From contig JAYKKT010000091.1 of assembly GCA_036023115.1 (NCBI GenBank), positions 31,195,501 through 31,259,500 of the forward strand: a DNA stretch of 64,000 nucleotides. The letters run 5' to 3'. Position numbers and translations under genes: made by a program. Shown here piece after piece: positions 46,623-58,929 of this stretch (its first letter is position 1; each line of letters begins with the position of its first letter). The notes under the pieces were generated by a model that saw only the letters and a list, made by a program, of their open reading frames with translations, was not told where the DNA came from and searched no databases. The stretch is from Brasenia schreberi. Lineage: Eukaryota > Streptophyta > Magnoliopsida > Nymphaeales > Cabombaceae.

Positions 46623-48495
46623 GGCGTTACTGCACAGGCTGCGCAGAAACGCCGAATTGGGGGGGGGGGGGGGGGGGAGATATGAAGGGCCTTTAAAAAG
46701 GGCCCTTCATAATGCACTTTTCCAAGGAGCTGGGCAGCCTTGATCAAGTCGGAAAACAGGAGGAGTCGGCCGAAATCTGGTAAGTTGACCTATTTTTCAG
46801 ATTTTCGTTTTTTCCTGATTTTTGATGAAAAACTTGTTGAAAATCATCGTTTTGGGCTTGGATTAAAGGTTGGAGTTAGAACTAAGTGTTTTGGTGGGGT
46901 AGGTAAGCAATGGCATCGATTTGGATGGAAAACGATTGTGCTTCACCGGAAACAGCCGAGATCGATGCCATAAAAAAAAAAGAAAAAGAAGAAGAAGAAG
47001 ATGGGGTCTTTTGGGCATGTCCCTCATTCCGTGTTGTGTCGTATCTGAAATGTCATGAACCGACACTGATTCATGTCGTGTGTTAAAAAACAGGTTATGT
47101 GTCGAAAACGGGTCAAGTTTGGGTCGTGTCTTGAAATGAGTTTTTAGGTTAAAAACGAGACCCGTGTCAGTAGTTAAAGGTTCTCTGTTGACACAATGAC
47201 TCAAGCTACCTATTGTGTCATTCATTCGGATCAGATATGACATTGGATATCGATTTGGATCTCGGATAGCTTAAACGGATCCAAATTGGGGTTTGTGATT
47301 TGATTCGAATATAGTTTGTTTCGTTAGACTTATAGTTAAATAAATTTTAATGTTTAATTATTTGTAATTGTTTAGAGATAAAAATTAGAGGATTTGGTGG
47401 TGATAAGAGTGTCCCAACAGCTTAGGGACTGAATCTTAGCACTCTTTCAGGTAAGGGGTTATGCATTCTTTTACAGAACCATGCTAGAAGTGATTTTACT
47501 TTTTTAGATATATTTAAATGTGCATGATTGATAAATGTTTTATTGATGTTTGTGAAATGTTATTCACAATTATGGGTTATTTGATATGCCTTTTAAATAG
47601 AAAAAATTTATGGCACTGATTGGTAAAGAGCATGTTTTGATATGCATGTGTTGTATGAACATGGTATTTAAATGTTGTGTGGATATGAGTTTGATTTTGG
47701 ATATTCGTGAATCTAGATATGATTTGTAAATGTGATGAATTGTAATTGGTTTTAGAAATGTAATGATGTGTGAATGTACGAGCCGTACTTGTGTGGTTTG
47801 TGTGGGGTCTCTAGAGACTTGTAGGTCCCTCGGGCGATCCGACTTGGGGCGAATACAGGGTGTGTTTTTGGACACTCTGCCTTGAGAGTCGGCGTGGTTA
47901 CCGTCATGGACGGGGTTACCGAAGTCACGTTAGGGAGGGTCGGATGACTCCCATGGCCTTTGGGGCAGACACAGTATGGGCTGTAATTATCGAAACTAAT
48001 GATGTGTATGCGTGTGTGAGTGTATGCGTATGAATTTGAGATCATGATTTAAAGGTAAATGTGCTTTGCTATGAAATGGTTGCGAACTATTCATGCTTTT
48101 ACTATTTTTTCTGTTTAAAGATGCTTAACCTCCCTACTGAGCTATGTATAGGAACTCACCCTATTGTTTTATAACTCATCCTAAATCTAGCACTTCAAAG
48201 GCACATAGAGTAGAGTAGGAGTTTGATAGAGCAACATTTTTATTTTAGATGGTATGATAAGTGTTGAATAATTTAGAAAGTCTTTTATTCGGGGTTATTA
48301 TTAGGTGGGCCCCACACCATTTTAGACGTGTTGTTTAGAACTTCGATATGAATATTTATTTCAGTTAGATATTTCTTGAGTTTGAACTAAATTGGTATTG
48401 TATTTGATTACTGCTCACCATCACGCCCGCGCGAGAAGCGGCCACGTGGCATCGGCTCGGGCCGGGTCATGATCGCGACTCGAGCAAGTGTGACA
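46623..48495 (+). repeat. Left LTR of the gypsy element (copy B)
   Basis: Duplicate of 7061-8934, with the same GGCGTT...AACGCC fold-back at its start. Confidence 0.88.
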
Positions 48496-48498
48496 ACT

Positions 48499-48510
48499 TG
48501 GTATCAGAGC
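48499..48510 (+). other. Primer-binding site for initiator tRNA-Met (copy B)
   Basis: TGGTATCAGAGC immediately after the left LTR, as in copy A. Confidence 0.9.
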
Positions 48511-48825
48511 TTAAAGTTGTTAAAGTATATTTCAGAGCGAGTTAATCGTTGAAATATAATGGTGTATTTATTTGTAGGACCAACGGGGATTGGATCTTAA
48601 CTTAACTCTAAGTGTTATGAGAAATGATAACGAGGGAATGTCATCGTACGGATCTGCTGTAGCAGTGGAGGTTCCATCCGGTATACCTCAAGGACCTATA
48701 GAGCCACCACATATTCCACTTGTACAAGGTGGTTAAGATGCAGTGATATTACTTTGTCAGATGATCAACTTGTTGCAACACGTTCCGAGAAAATCCAGCG
48801 ATTTGTGTCCTATGAATCCTTTAAA

Positions 48826-49136
48826 CCACAACGAAGAAACTTGATTGCCACCCTTATCATAAAGCTAAAAGTTATTCCAGAATATGAAAGATGAACTCAA
48901 CGCCCTACACAAGGCTTAGACATGGATAATTGCACCCATACCAAAAGATAAGAAAGTCATTGGATGTCGATGGGTTTATAAAATCAAAACTCATAGCAAT
49001 GGTCTCATTGAGAGATACAAGGCTAGACTAGTTGCTAAAGGTTATGCCTACAAATATGGAATAGACTATGATGAAACTTTTGCCCCATTAGCTAGAATGA
49101 CCACAATTAGAATTCTCATAACCATTACATGCTATT
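48826..49136 (+). pseudogene. Copia RT fragment inside the gypsy interior (copy B)
   Basis: Same text as 9265-9575 ([20 protein letters not shown]). Confidence 0.85.
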
Positions 49137-49140
49137 TGGG

Positions 49141-49866
49141 TAATTGTCGATCGACTTACTAAGGTTGCACGATTTATACCCATTCAGAAGAATATGTCGT
49201 TAACTAAAAGTCGGCTCAAGTGTACATTAGTGAAATTGTTGGGACTTCATGGTGTACCATCCAAGATCATTTCTGACGAGATCCAAGGCTTACATCAAGA
49301 TTTTGGGGTAGTTTGCAAGAAGCGACAACAAAGCTACGTTTAAGTTTTGTTTACCATCCACGTGACCGATAATACTGAAAGGATCTATCCAATTGTTAGG
49401 AAGACTTATACAGAGTATTGCAATTTGAAGAACCGAGGCCTGGATGAATTCGCCATTGATAGAATTCACATATAACAATAGTTTCCATTCTAGGGAGCAT
49501 GTGGATGCACCCTACGAGGCATTATATGGGAGAAGATATAGAACACCTGTGTTGGTACCATGATGGTGAAAGTACCGAGGTAGACCCGAGTTTGTGCGCT
49601 GTATCAATGAGAAAGTTGAAGACGATCCAAGATAAGATGAGGGATAACTCGACGCCGCAAAAGAGTTATGCAGAGCAGCAGTTAAGACCGCTTTGAATTT
49701 GATGGTTGATGATTATGTATTCTTAAAAGTCTCTCTAGCTCGAGGAGTGACTCACTTCGGACAGAAGGGTAAATTGAGTCCTAGGTATACTGGGCCTTAC
49801 CAAATCGTGAAATGAGTTGGAGATGTTGCTTACCAATTGGACTTGTCGTCGTCATTGATTGGAATG
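49141..49866 (+). pseudogene. Gypsy integrase core remnant, alternative version (copy B)
   Basis: Begins like copy A ([15 protein letters not shown]) but from 49203 has many different substitutions and indels. Words such as LHGVPS, FTYNNSFHSR, ALYGRR and, near 49740-49866, GVTHF, KLSPRYTGPYQI and VGDVAYQLDL show that this version remains closer to an ordinary gypsy integrase end than copy A does at the same place. Confidence 0.8.
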
Positions 49867-50168
49867 CATAATGTATTTCACATATCCATGTTGCAAAAGT
49901 ATGTTCCTGATTCCTCACATATCATTGAGGTCGAGCCGCTACACATACATGAAGATTTGTCTTATGAAGAGGTGCCCATAACCATCTTAGATAGAAAGGA
50001 ACAAGTCCTATGTCGTCGAGTTTTGAGGATAGTAAAAGTATACTGGAGCAATCATTATTTACCAAGCGAGGCTACTTGGGAGCTCGAGAATGAAATGCGA
50101 GAGAAGTATCTATATCTCTTCAAGTACCTTTTAAATTCTAAGGACATAATTTCTTTAAGGAGGGTAGA
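49837..50168 (+). pseudogene. Gypsy integrase C-terminus with chromodomain-like tail (copy B)
   Basis: Open from MDLSSSLIGMHNVFHISM into the same chromodomain-like end as copy A. The joined reading across 49867, where copies A and B reconverge, is in frame here but not in copy A. Confidence 0.8.
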
Positions 50169-50169
50169 A

Positions 50170-52025
50170 TGTAACGATGAGCGTTCCCAATTGCAGGGGG
50201 GATATGAAGGGCCTTTAAAAAGGACCCTTCATAGTGCCTTTTTCTAAGGAGTTGGGCAGCCTTGAACTAGCCGGAAAACAGGAGGAGTCGGCCGGAATTC
50301 GGTAAGTTGACCTATTTTTCAGATTTTCATTTTTTCCTAATTTTTAATAAAAAACTTGTTGAAAATCATCGTTTTGGGCTTGGATTAAAGGTTGGAGGTA
50401 GAACTAAGCATTTTGGTGGGGTAGGTAAGCAATGGCATCGATTTGGATGGAAAACGGTTGTGCTTCGCCGGAAACCGACGAGATCGATGTCAAAAACAGA
50501 AGAAGAAGATGGGGCCTTTTGGGCATGTCCCTCATTCCGTGTTGTGTCGTGTCTGAAATGTCATGAACCGACACTGATTCATGTCGTGTGTTAAGAAATA
50601 GGTTATGTGTCAAAAACGGGTGAAGTTTGGGTCGTGTCTTGAAATGGGTTTTTAGGTTAAAAACGAGACCCGTGTCAGTAGTTAAAGGTTCTCTGTTGAC
50701 ACAATGACCCAAGCTACCTATTGTGTCATTCATTCGGATCAGATATGACATTGGGTATCGATTTGGATCTCGGATAGCTTAAACGGATCCAAATTGGGGT
50801 TTGGGATTCGATTCGAATATAGTTTGTTTCGTTAGACTTATAGTTAAATAAATTTTAATGTTTAATTATTTGTAATTGTTTAGAGATTAAAATTAGAGGA
50901 TTTGGTGGTGATAAGAGTGTCAAAGCAGCTTAGGGACTGGATCTTAGCGCTCATTCAGGTAGGGGATTATGCATTCTTTTACAGAACCATGCTAGAAGTA
51001 ATTTTACTGTTTTAGATATATTTAAATGTGCATGATTGATAAATGTTTTATTGATGTTTGTGAAATGTTATTCGCAATTATGGGTTATTTGATATGCCTT
51101 TTAAATAGAACATATTTATGATACTGTTTGGTAAAGAGCATGTTTTGATATGCATGTGTTGTATGAACATGATATTTAAATATTGTGTGGATATGAGTTT
51201 GATTTTGGATATTCGTGAATCTAGATATGATTTGTAAATGTGATGAATTGTAATTGGTTTTAGAAATGTAATGATGTGTGAATGTACGAGTCGTACTTGT
51301 GTGGTTTGTGTGGGGTCTCTAGAGACTTGTAGGTCCCTCGGGCGATCCGGCTTAGGGCGAATACAGGGTGCGTTCCTGGACACTCTGCCGTGAGAGTCGG
51401 CATGGTTACCGTCGTGGACGGGGTTACCGAGGTCACGTTAGGGAGGGCCGAACGACTCCCGTGGCCTTTGGGGCAGACACAGTATGGGCTGTAATTATCG
51501 AAACTAATGATGTGTGTGCATGTGTGTGAGTGTATGCGTATGAATTTGAGATCATGATTTAAAGGTAAATGTGCTTTGCTATGAAATGGTTGCAAACTAT
51601 GCATTCTTTTAGTATGTTTCCTGTTTAAATATGCTTAACCTCCCTACTGAGCTATGTACAGGAGCTCATCCTATTGTTTTAGAGCTCATCCTATTGTTTT
51701 AGGGCTCATCCTGAAGCTAGCACTTCGAAGGCACACGGAGCAGAGTAGAAGTTTGATAGAGCAACATTTTTATTTTAGATGGTATGATAAGTGTTGAATA
51801 ATTTAGAAAGTCTTTTATTCGGGGTTATTATTAGGTGGGCCCCGTACCATTTTGGACGTGTTGTTTAGAACTTCGATATGAATATTTATTTCAGTTAGAT
51901 ATTTCTTGAGTTTGAATTAAATTGGTATTGTATTTGGTTACTGCTCACCATCACGCCCGCGCGAGAAGCGGCCACGTGGCATCAACTCGGGCCGGGTCGT
52001 GGTCACGACCCGTGCAGGTGTGACA
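50170..52025 (+). repeat. Right LTR of the gypsy element (copy B)
   Basis: Duplicate of 10630-12485; I saw no difference. Confidence 0.92.
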
Positions 52026-52371
52026 ACATCTCTACCACCAACAGTAGCAGATGTAATAATGTGTACCAAAGCTCTCAATAAAACCGAATATCAGTTAGAG
52101 TAAAAAGAAAAGTAACGGTTGAAGATATCATCTTTACCTTGCCAAGGATGACGGCTCCCAAGTACTCAGCATGCCTAACATCTACCCGCAAAACCAAGTC
52201 AGATTTTTCCAACTTTACCACAAACAGTGAAATGTAGATGCCATCTATAACAAGGGCTTTCGTTGCAGCTGAATCCACTTGAGAAGAACCAGTGATGTTG
52301 AACATGGCGTTGAAGCTACCAAGAGAGCTACTACCAGAAATACCAGCCATATTGTTGAAATACTATGCCAT
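52026..52371 (-). pseudogene. MACPF-domain pseudogene, 5' portion (copy B)
   Basis: Same exons and same lesions as 12486-12831: TAG at 52363-52365, the ~5-base loss near 52166, and the one-base loss before the TSATVGG text. Confidence 0.88.
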
Positions 52372-55090
52372 CTAAAAAATTGATGAGGGGATGAATCAAC
52401 GTTGCCAGTCATCACCACATATTGTATAATTTTTCTATTTTCATCTAATTCGGATTTGGAGTTTGTCAAACAATTTACAAATGTCTGAGCCCAATCGGAA
52501 ACAAATGCAAAGGCTCTTGAAATCCACCAAACTTCTACAAACAAAAATACACAGATATTGAAGATTAAACCAACTACTGTATAAATAGTAACTTTGAAAA
52601 GGAAAGACCAACTACTGTATAAATAGTAACTTGTGCAGATGCCAGAACTGCAAAAATATTTTACTATATCATCTAGTTCAGATGCTTCAATCAAAGAGTG
52701 CCACTTTGAATACATCAAAGAGAATAACTCTACAAAGTAATCAAACATGTAAGATATTTCATCAGAGCTTTCCATCTAGCTCCTACGTACCAATCTTGCT
52801 TATACTGTTAAACAGAGCTTCACCCTCCTCCTATGATCCTTGCAAATAATGTTGAATTGCCTTCTTCAACTCATCACCCTTCCTTGTACCATTCAAAGAA
52901 GCAAGCTATGGCTATTGCTGGGAGATTCAAGTCATTTCCTCATATATAACACAAAGCTCTATTATAAGTGCACATTCCTAAACTTCCCCAGAGTTTCTCA
53001 AGATTACTAGATACAGAATTTGCATAACCTTCTAGGATTTAGTGGGATCATGAAAAAGAGATTAATCCCCTAAATAGGGGTGGCAATTTTGGACCGGACA
53101 CTAAAAAATGTGTCCAGCTCAGGATGTAAGCACCCCAGGTAGGGTCTGGGTTGACCCAAAGCAACCCAAGAAAAGTCCACCCGTGCCCGCATCAGCTCAG
53201 ACCCGACTATATAAATATATAATTATATATGTAGTGTGTACATATTATACATATATATCTTATACAAAATACATATGATAAGCACACATGAATAGTGCGC
53301 ACGTGTATGTTATAATACATACATATTGTACGTATATCATTATATACAAAATGTAAGATATGTGATGCATAATATATGTATATTACATATATACCATATA
53401 ATATGTTAAGATACCAGAGTCACAGTTGATTCAACACAGAACCAACACAACACGATACGCGTCAGGTCTTGGTTTAAAGAACATGAACCGAAGAAAAATA
53501 AGCTCAGATATCAGTAGACTTCATTTAACTTGAAACCAAAGGGATGCGGCCCAAACCCATCATGATAATCCACTTTGCCATCCTGCAGCCAACCTAGGAG
53601 TCTGGTTCTTGTGAGTCTCACAACCCCAAGCGTTTGCAAATGAACTGAAGGTGAATATTCAAATCTGGCTGACTTTGAACAGCACGATCCAAGGTATGAT
53701 TTACTGTGTTGATTTTGAATAACATGATCGAAGATGTGATTATAGCACTCACATAACTGGATTGAACCTCATCCTGGATAGAACAACCCTCAGTTGCATT
53801 TTATATGCTCTAGGGGGAAAAAGGAAACCTGCACCACCGAGTCCCCTACCATAACAAATGTCCTTTTATGCTCTTATCCACTTTTGGCATCCTGGGGAGA
53901 GTGTCATGTTTATTTTTAACGTCAATTGCTTAAGGAAACAAAGAAACATGTAAGATTGAATGACCAGTGGAAAAGTTATTCCAAACTAAAGTACTCAAGG
54001 AATTTAGAAAAAAAATCAATTCCAGTTCTTGAAGAGTTTTCAGCATCTCAGCATCATCAGAAGCTAGAGCCCAAAACCAGTGAATGTGTAGTTGAGGCTT
54101 ACTAATAAAAGAGAATGATGTACTGCGTCATATATGCAACCCACATGAATGCTCTACCCACTCTAAAAGATGCAGCGGAAGGCCTTAAAGGTGTTGTAAG
54201 GAAATGATCAAGCATGGCCTTGCTTTTGTGGAGTTAAGTTAATTGTTAATATAAGACAAAGAACAGAAATAGCAACAAAGTGTCATGTAGGTTCCCCACT
54301 TAATGGCAGATAAGCTTGATTTTTGCATTGGTTTGTAATACCAGTCATTCCATTTCCCTCTAAATATGAGGACAAAAAGATTGAACAATGGACATAATAA
54401 TATATAATTTTCTCCCACATTGAGACATGACTGTTTGTCACCTTTCAAATAGTTCACCAAGAGATTAGTATTTTCACATGAAAGAATATTTCCAGAAGCA
54501 ATCACTGAGAGCGATACACAGTTCAGGCCAGGCCTAGTTCTTTAAGTTCTGGATGAATTATCAGTTGACAAAACTGCAATTTGATTTACCCATTTTTCAG
54601 CTCCTGAACACAAGCGACACTTAATAGTCCTAAGAAATCTTTTCTTGTAAGGCACACTAGAGTAGGAATTTGAGGGCAAAATTCCTGACACTTGAGCTCT
54701 ATGAGGTGAGACTGGGTTACAAATAATGCTTTCAAAATAGAAAGTGCGCATACCTGTTTCCAGATCCGGTTCTGATCTGTAAAACTACAAGGACAACAAC
54801 ATTTCCCATACTAGATGGGAGGGACTACATTGTTTCCATAACAGTTAACTCAACAAAAGCTAGATCCTCTTCCTCCCTCTTTTCCATTCTGAAAACTAGA
54901 AAAGAGAAAATCCAGAAGGTCTCAAACCATCATGAAAACTTCATTTTGAACTATAGCCGTTCATTCATGTAAAACTGTTTACATCCACCACATCATGTCC
55001 AGCAATCTGTAGTCCAATTGCTTCAGTGTTACCTATATCATCTGCATCGATGAAATGTATAGGTACGCTTTTCTTAATTGAATAGTATTC
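52372..55090. other. Non-coding stretch upstream of the MACPF remnant (copy B)
   Basis: Duplicate of 12832-15550; no gene recognised. Confidence 0.55.
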
Positions 55091-55094
55091 TATA

Positions 55095-55694
55095 CAATTT
55101 AATATTATATATATCATATCATAAATACATTGTATCTCTCTATATCATATACATACATCCATACAATCTCATACAGCATCGATCACATTGTATGATACTA
55201 TTTTTTATTCTTCATTTGATAGTTTTACAGTATTGTTTTGTTATTTTTGCTAATAGATTTCTTTTATTGGACATGACATTGTGTAGAGCATGATACACTG
55301 CGATGCACACTGTGCGTTGACAAAACGCTGGAATATACTGTGTAATGCACTGCATGTCTCTGTACCATACAGCGGTGCTACACAATGCAGTCAAGTGTAC
55401 TATCGATCTGTATCAGTTGCATCAGAATCACCTTCCAAAGTTGAAAAGCTTAAGCCTTTTCTTTCATAGAGGATACTCCCCAAGTTTCAATTAGGGAAAG
55501 AAAAAGACATGATATTGGAAGCTTCCTTGATGTCACTCTTGCACATTCTCAGTCATAGAGTTGTCGGCGAATTGTATTTTCAAGCTCCTTGTGTCAGGAC
55601 TCCCACGGTATCATGCCCAACATTCTGTGATTCAAATGTTTTTGTGTGGCTGCTGTCATCCAACCAAATAATCTTATCTATCTATCTATCCATC

Positions 55695-55727
<33 letters not shown>

Positions 55728-57105
55728 TTTCCACATCTTCCAAACAGTGCTGCTGACTACAAAAGAACCACTACATTGTGGCTTGCATCAGAATCTCCTT
55801 CCAAAAATGAGGCATAGGGCAATAGGCCTTTTCTCTCAGAGGATATTCCCAATTTTCAAGGAGGGGAGAGAAAGCCATGATATTGGCCACTTCTTTAATG
55901 CCAATCTCGACATGCTCAGTCACAGGTTCATTGGCAAAGTTTATTTTCCACCACTATGTCAGGACTCCCACCACATCATGCCTAACAATCTGAAATTTGA
56001 CTGTTTGTGTGGCAGCCACAACGTGAGTTGGCGTCTAGGTTTTTCCTGAGACATTTTTTGGTTTTTGGTAGAAATCGGGTTCCTTTCAACCAAATTCTTG
56101 AGAGGTAGGGGGTAGTTTTGGCTTTTACGTTATTCTCCTTAATCATTTATAATTCTTCTCAGCTGGAGAAATATGTTGGCCCACCAAAAGATGACTTGGT
56201 TGTTCACCAAAGAGTGAAAACTGAAAAGAACAAAATGCTGAAGTGAAGTAAAGCAAGTACATTATTTTGTTTTCCTCTCTTAAGTGTTTTTTTCAACAAT
56301 CTTCTTTGAGCTTGCTCAAATTAAAACTTGCATGAACTTGTAAAACCCCCTTTCCAACCAAAATTTACCCAGATCTAGGATTCAGTTAATCTCTAGTAAA
56401 ACTTTACCTATAATGAATTAATCAAATTCATATTAATCATCGGAGCTGAATTCCTTTCACTCATACCAGATATTCAGCAAGTTTCCATGGCGGGGAAGGA
56501 AAAATTACATGCTATTTGCAGCTTGTATAATATCAATCACTCGCATCAGTTACTTAGTCCTTGGAGGTAGTTACTGCACATCTCTCTTTCCAATTCTCTG
56601 TCTCAGAAGACTTTCATACCGCAGCACTCCTCTAATTGGCTTCAAACTATTGCCTTTGTTAAGTGCTGCAAGACTCTTTTCTGCTTCCTTCTGATACTAG
56701 CCTTCTTTGTACTAGTGTTAGGCTGTTAGCCGTACCCATAAGGAGGACAATCAAAACGTATAAGCTGCAGCGCTTTTTAAACTAAAAATTTAAAAACCCA
56801 TAGAAGTAGCAGTTGCACATCACTGGCTTATGACATGACAGTACCACACTGCATTTTCAGTCCACGGTAGTACACACTGCAGAGTGCACTGCAGCGTATT
56901 GTGGTGCAATGCGGTGCCTGTCACATCAAATAAAAGAAACGGAAGAAATAAATCAGTGAATATGATAAAAAACGATGCTATAAAATTATTAAAAAAAAAG
57001 CAGTATCATATGATACAACTCATACCATATCGGAGTGAGTTGGTGTCCCAGGATACAAAGAGAGGCATACAATGTTATATCATATCAAAATATCATGGTT
57101 CTAAA
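55095..57105. mobile_element. ~2-kb element with long degenerate inverted repeats (copy B)
   Basis: Duplicate of 15555-17595, including the internal tandem duplication, but with the AT/CA microsatellite shortened by 30 bases. The duplication ends at 57111, just beyond its right inverted repeat. Confidence 0.6.
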
Positions 57106-57111
57106 ACTGGA

Positions 57112-58929
57112 TCCTAGAACCGAGAAAATGAAGACCCTCGATTCATCTTGCAATGAAGATACAACAACAACAACGAAGATACAATGAAGACCCTCGATTC
57201 ATCTTGCACAAACACAATCAAGTCTTATATAAACCGAGAAAATAAAGATGATAATGTTACAAATCCAATTTCCACTATAATAAAACTTATAAATTCTTTT
57301 GAAAAACTAAGTATGAAATGGTTCATACAATGAGAGAAAAGTTGGATGAATCTTGTTTACAACACCACTATATGTAGACATGGTGAAAATGTAACTCATA
57401 ATATGCTACTAATGAGCATAATTACTATGGAAGAATGTAACTCTTAATGCCATAATATGATTGCTAAATGCACATAAGTTACAATCACTATCTAGTGCAA
57501 CTAATGAGAACAATTATCACTCAAGTAAGTGACCCTTAATGCCATAACATGGTTGCTAATATACATAACTTGTAATTACTATCAAGTGCTACTAATGAGT
57601 ACAATTATCACTAAGTAAGTAGTCCTTAATGCCATAACATAGTTGCTAAATACTCATAAGTTATAACCACTATCAAGTATTACTAATGAACATAAAGTAA
57701 GTGAATTTTAATGTCACAACATGCCTACTAAATATTCATAAGTTACAACCACTATCAAGTGCTATTAATGAGCATAATTATGACTCAAGTGACCCTTAAT
57801 GTCACAACATGGTTGCAGTCATAACCTTTACCAAACATTTTTGTGTATTTTGAAAATCACTTAATATTCTATGTTGCAAAGTTCTTAACATTTTCCTTAT
57901 TGGTTACTAAGATTAATAGGGTGCCAAGAAAGTAGAGCTCTAAACATGATTGTCAATATATATCATGAAAGTTCACCAACTACTTTGGTACCTCAAGCAC
58001 ATATGATGAATCAACAAGACCAAAGAAGTAAGAAAGCACGATGTTCTTCGCTAGTTACTTCTATAGCATATTTCTAATGAACTCGTAGCAAAGAGAGTTA
58101 AATATTAACCTACTATTTGCAAAACTCTTGTTGAATAAAGCAAACACATCAATACCAAAATTTGAGAACTAGTAAAGACAATGACATCCAAAATCATTAG
58201 AGACATCATCGTGAAAGGCAAATGGAACCTGCTGTACTTAGTAAACATGAAAGATAAAATGGATGGTGCATTAAAGATGATGTTGATAGTGGATAGTGTT
58301 ACCATGTTGTAGATGCCTTACTACAACCAATCTATCGATTTAATCGCCAATATCCTATTAAACCAACTCAAGTATGAAGGATCGGAACATAATTGCTATT
58401 TATACACCCCTTTTACTAAACATACACTTCTTCAAAAAAAAATCTAAAAATACCCCTTCAATTTTTCTCTCATCCCACACTCATTTTACATAACCCTTCT
58501 CTCTAGCAGTTCCATCACCGGTTATACACTATTGTCGGAGTACATCATCACTTCTACAGTACCCTCAATGGTGTTAACTTCTTACTTTTGTGTGTTTTAC
58601 TTTCAATATATTTTCAACACTTTCGATATATTTTCAACCTTATTCAATTCCCTACAACTATAATACACATATTATTCAAAGGCTTTCATCAATAGCAAGA
58701 AAATAATTAAAAAATGTCAAGTTTTTGTCAAGTTCTAGGTGAGGTGGGTGTCAATGTCAGAAAAGAGGCATGCCCCAAGTGTGTCTTTATCAAGGGATGT
58801 ACCACCTCTTTACAAGTCATGGTACCCCAGGCATGTTTAACTTCCCAAAGAAGTAAAAACTCACTTTCTATGCAACTCTCTTCTAAGAGATTCATGACTT
58901 GGGCACATCACTATTAGAGTTCTAGATGT
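57112..58929. other. Non-coding stretch right of copy B
   Basis: Holds a 25-base phrase (ATGAAGACCCTCGATTCATC...) present twice, 56 bases apart (57128 and 57184), around a CAACAACAACAAC tract at 57162-57174. Then comes the ~90-bp tandem array at 57385-57830, and AT-rich sequence to 58930. A 67-codon frame at 58714 may be the broken N-terminal part of the MULE gene, but I cannot support it. Confidence 0.55.
57385..57830 (+). repeat. Degenerate tandem array, ~82-92-bp unit, about five copies
   Basis: The phrase TTAATGCCATAACATGG or variants starts at 57444, 57536, 57626, 57708 and 57796 (spacing 92, 90, 82, 88). Each unit also has CATAAGTTACAA, CACTATCAAGTGC and CTAATGAGCATAAT. Not a CRISPR: units are contiguous with no unique spacers. 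Confidence 0.9.

Larger units (their letters stand above)
46623..52025 (+). mobile_element. Ty3/gypsy LTR retrotransposon (copy B)
   Basis: Same element, same insertion point and same ACATC flanks (46618-46622 and 52026-52030) as in copy A. LTRs at 46623-48495 and 50170-52025. The poly-G after the left fold-back is 19 bases, preceded by GAATT instead of GAAT. Confidence 0.92.
39566..57111 (+). repeat. 17.5-kb segmental duplication, copy B
   Basis: Second copy of the block at 1-17601. It begins abruptly at 39566 after unrelated sequence and ends at 57111, where the shared text stops and a CAA-rich region begins. Gene order, orientation, nonsense codons and frameshifts match copy A. Private changes include a one-base deletion beside the GH79 nucleophile codon (~42515) and a different version of the gypsy integrase stretch (49203-49866). 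What follows copy B is not what follows copy A, so this is not a simple tandem repeat of the whole 39.5-kb period. Confidence 0.97.

Noticed and set aside
1..57111. Simple 39.5-kb tandem repeat of the whole region
   Set aside because: Sequence after 57111 does not match sequence after 17601, so the spacer is not repeated.
57385..57830. Possible CRISPR-like array
   Set aside because: Repeats are contiguous and variable with no unique spacers, and the genome is a plant.
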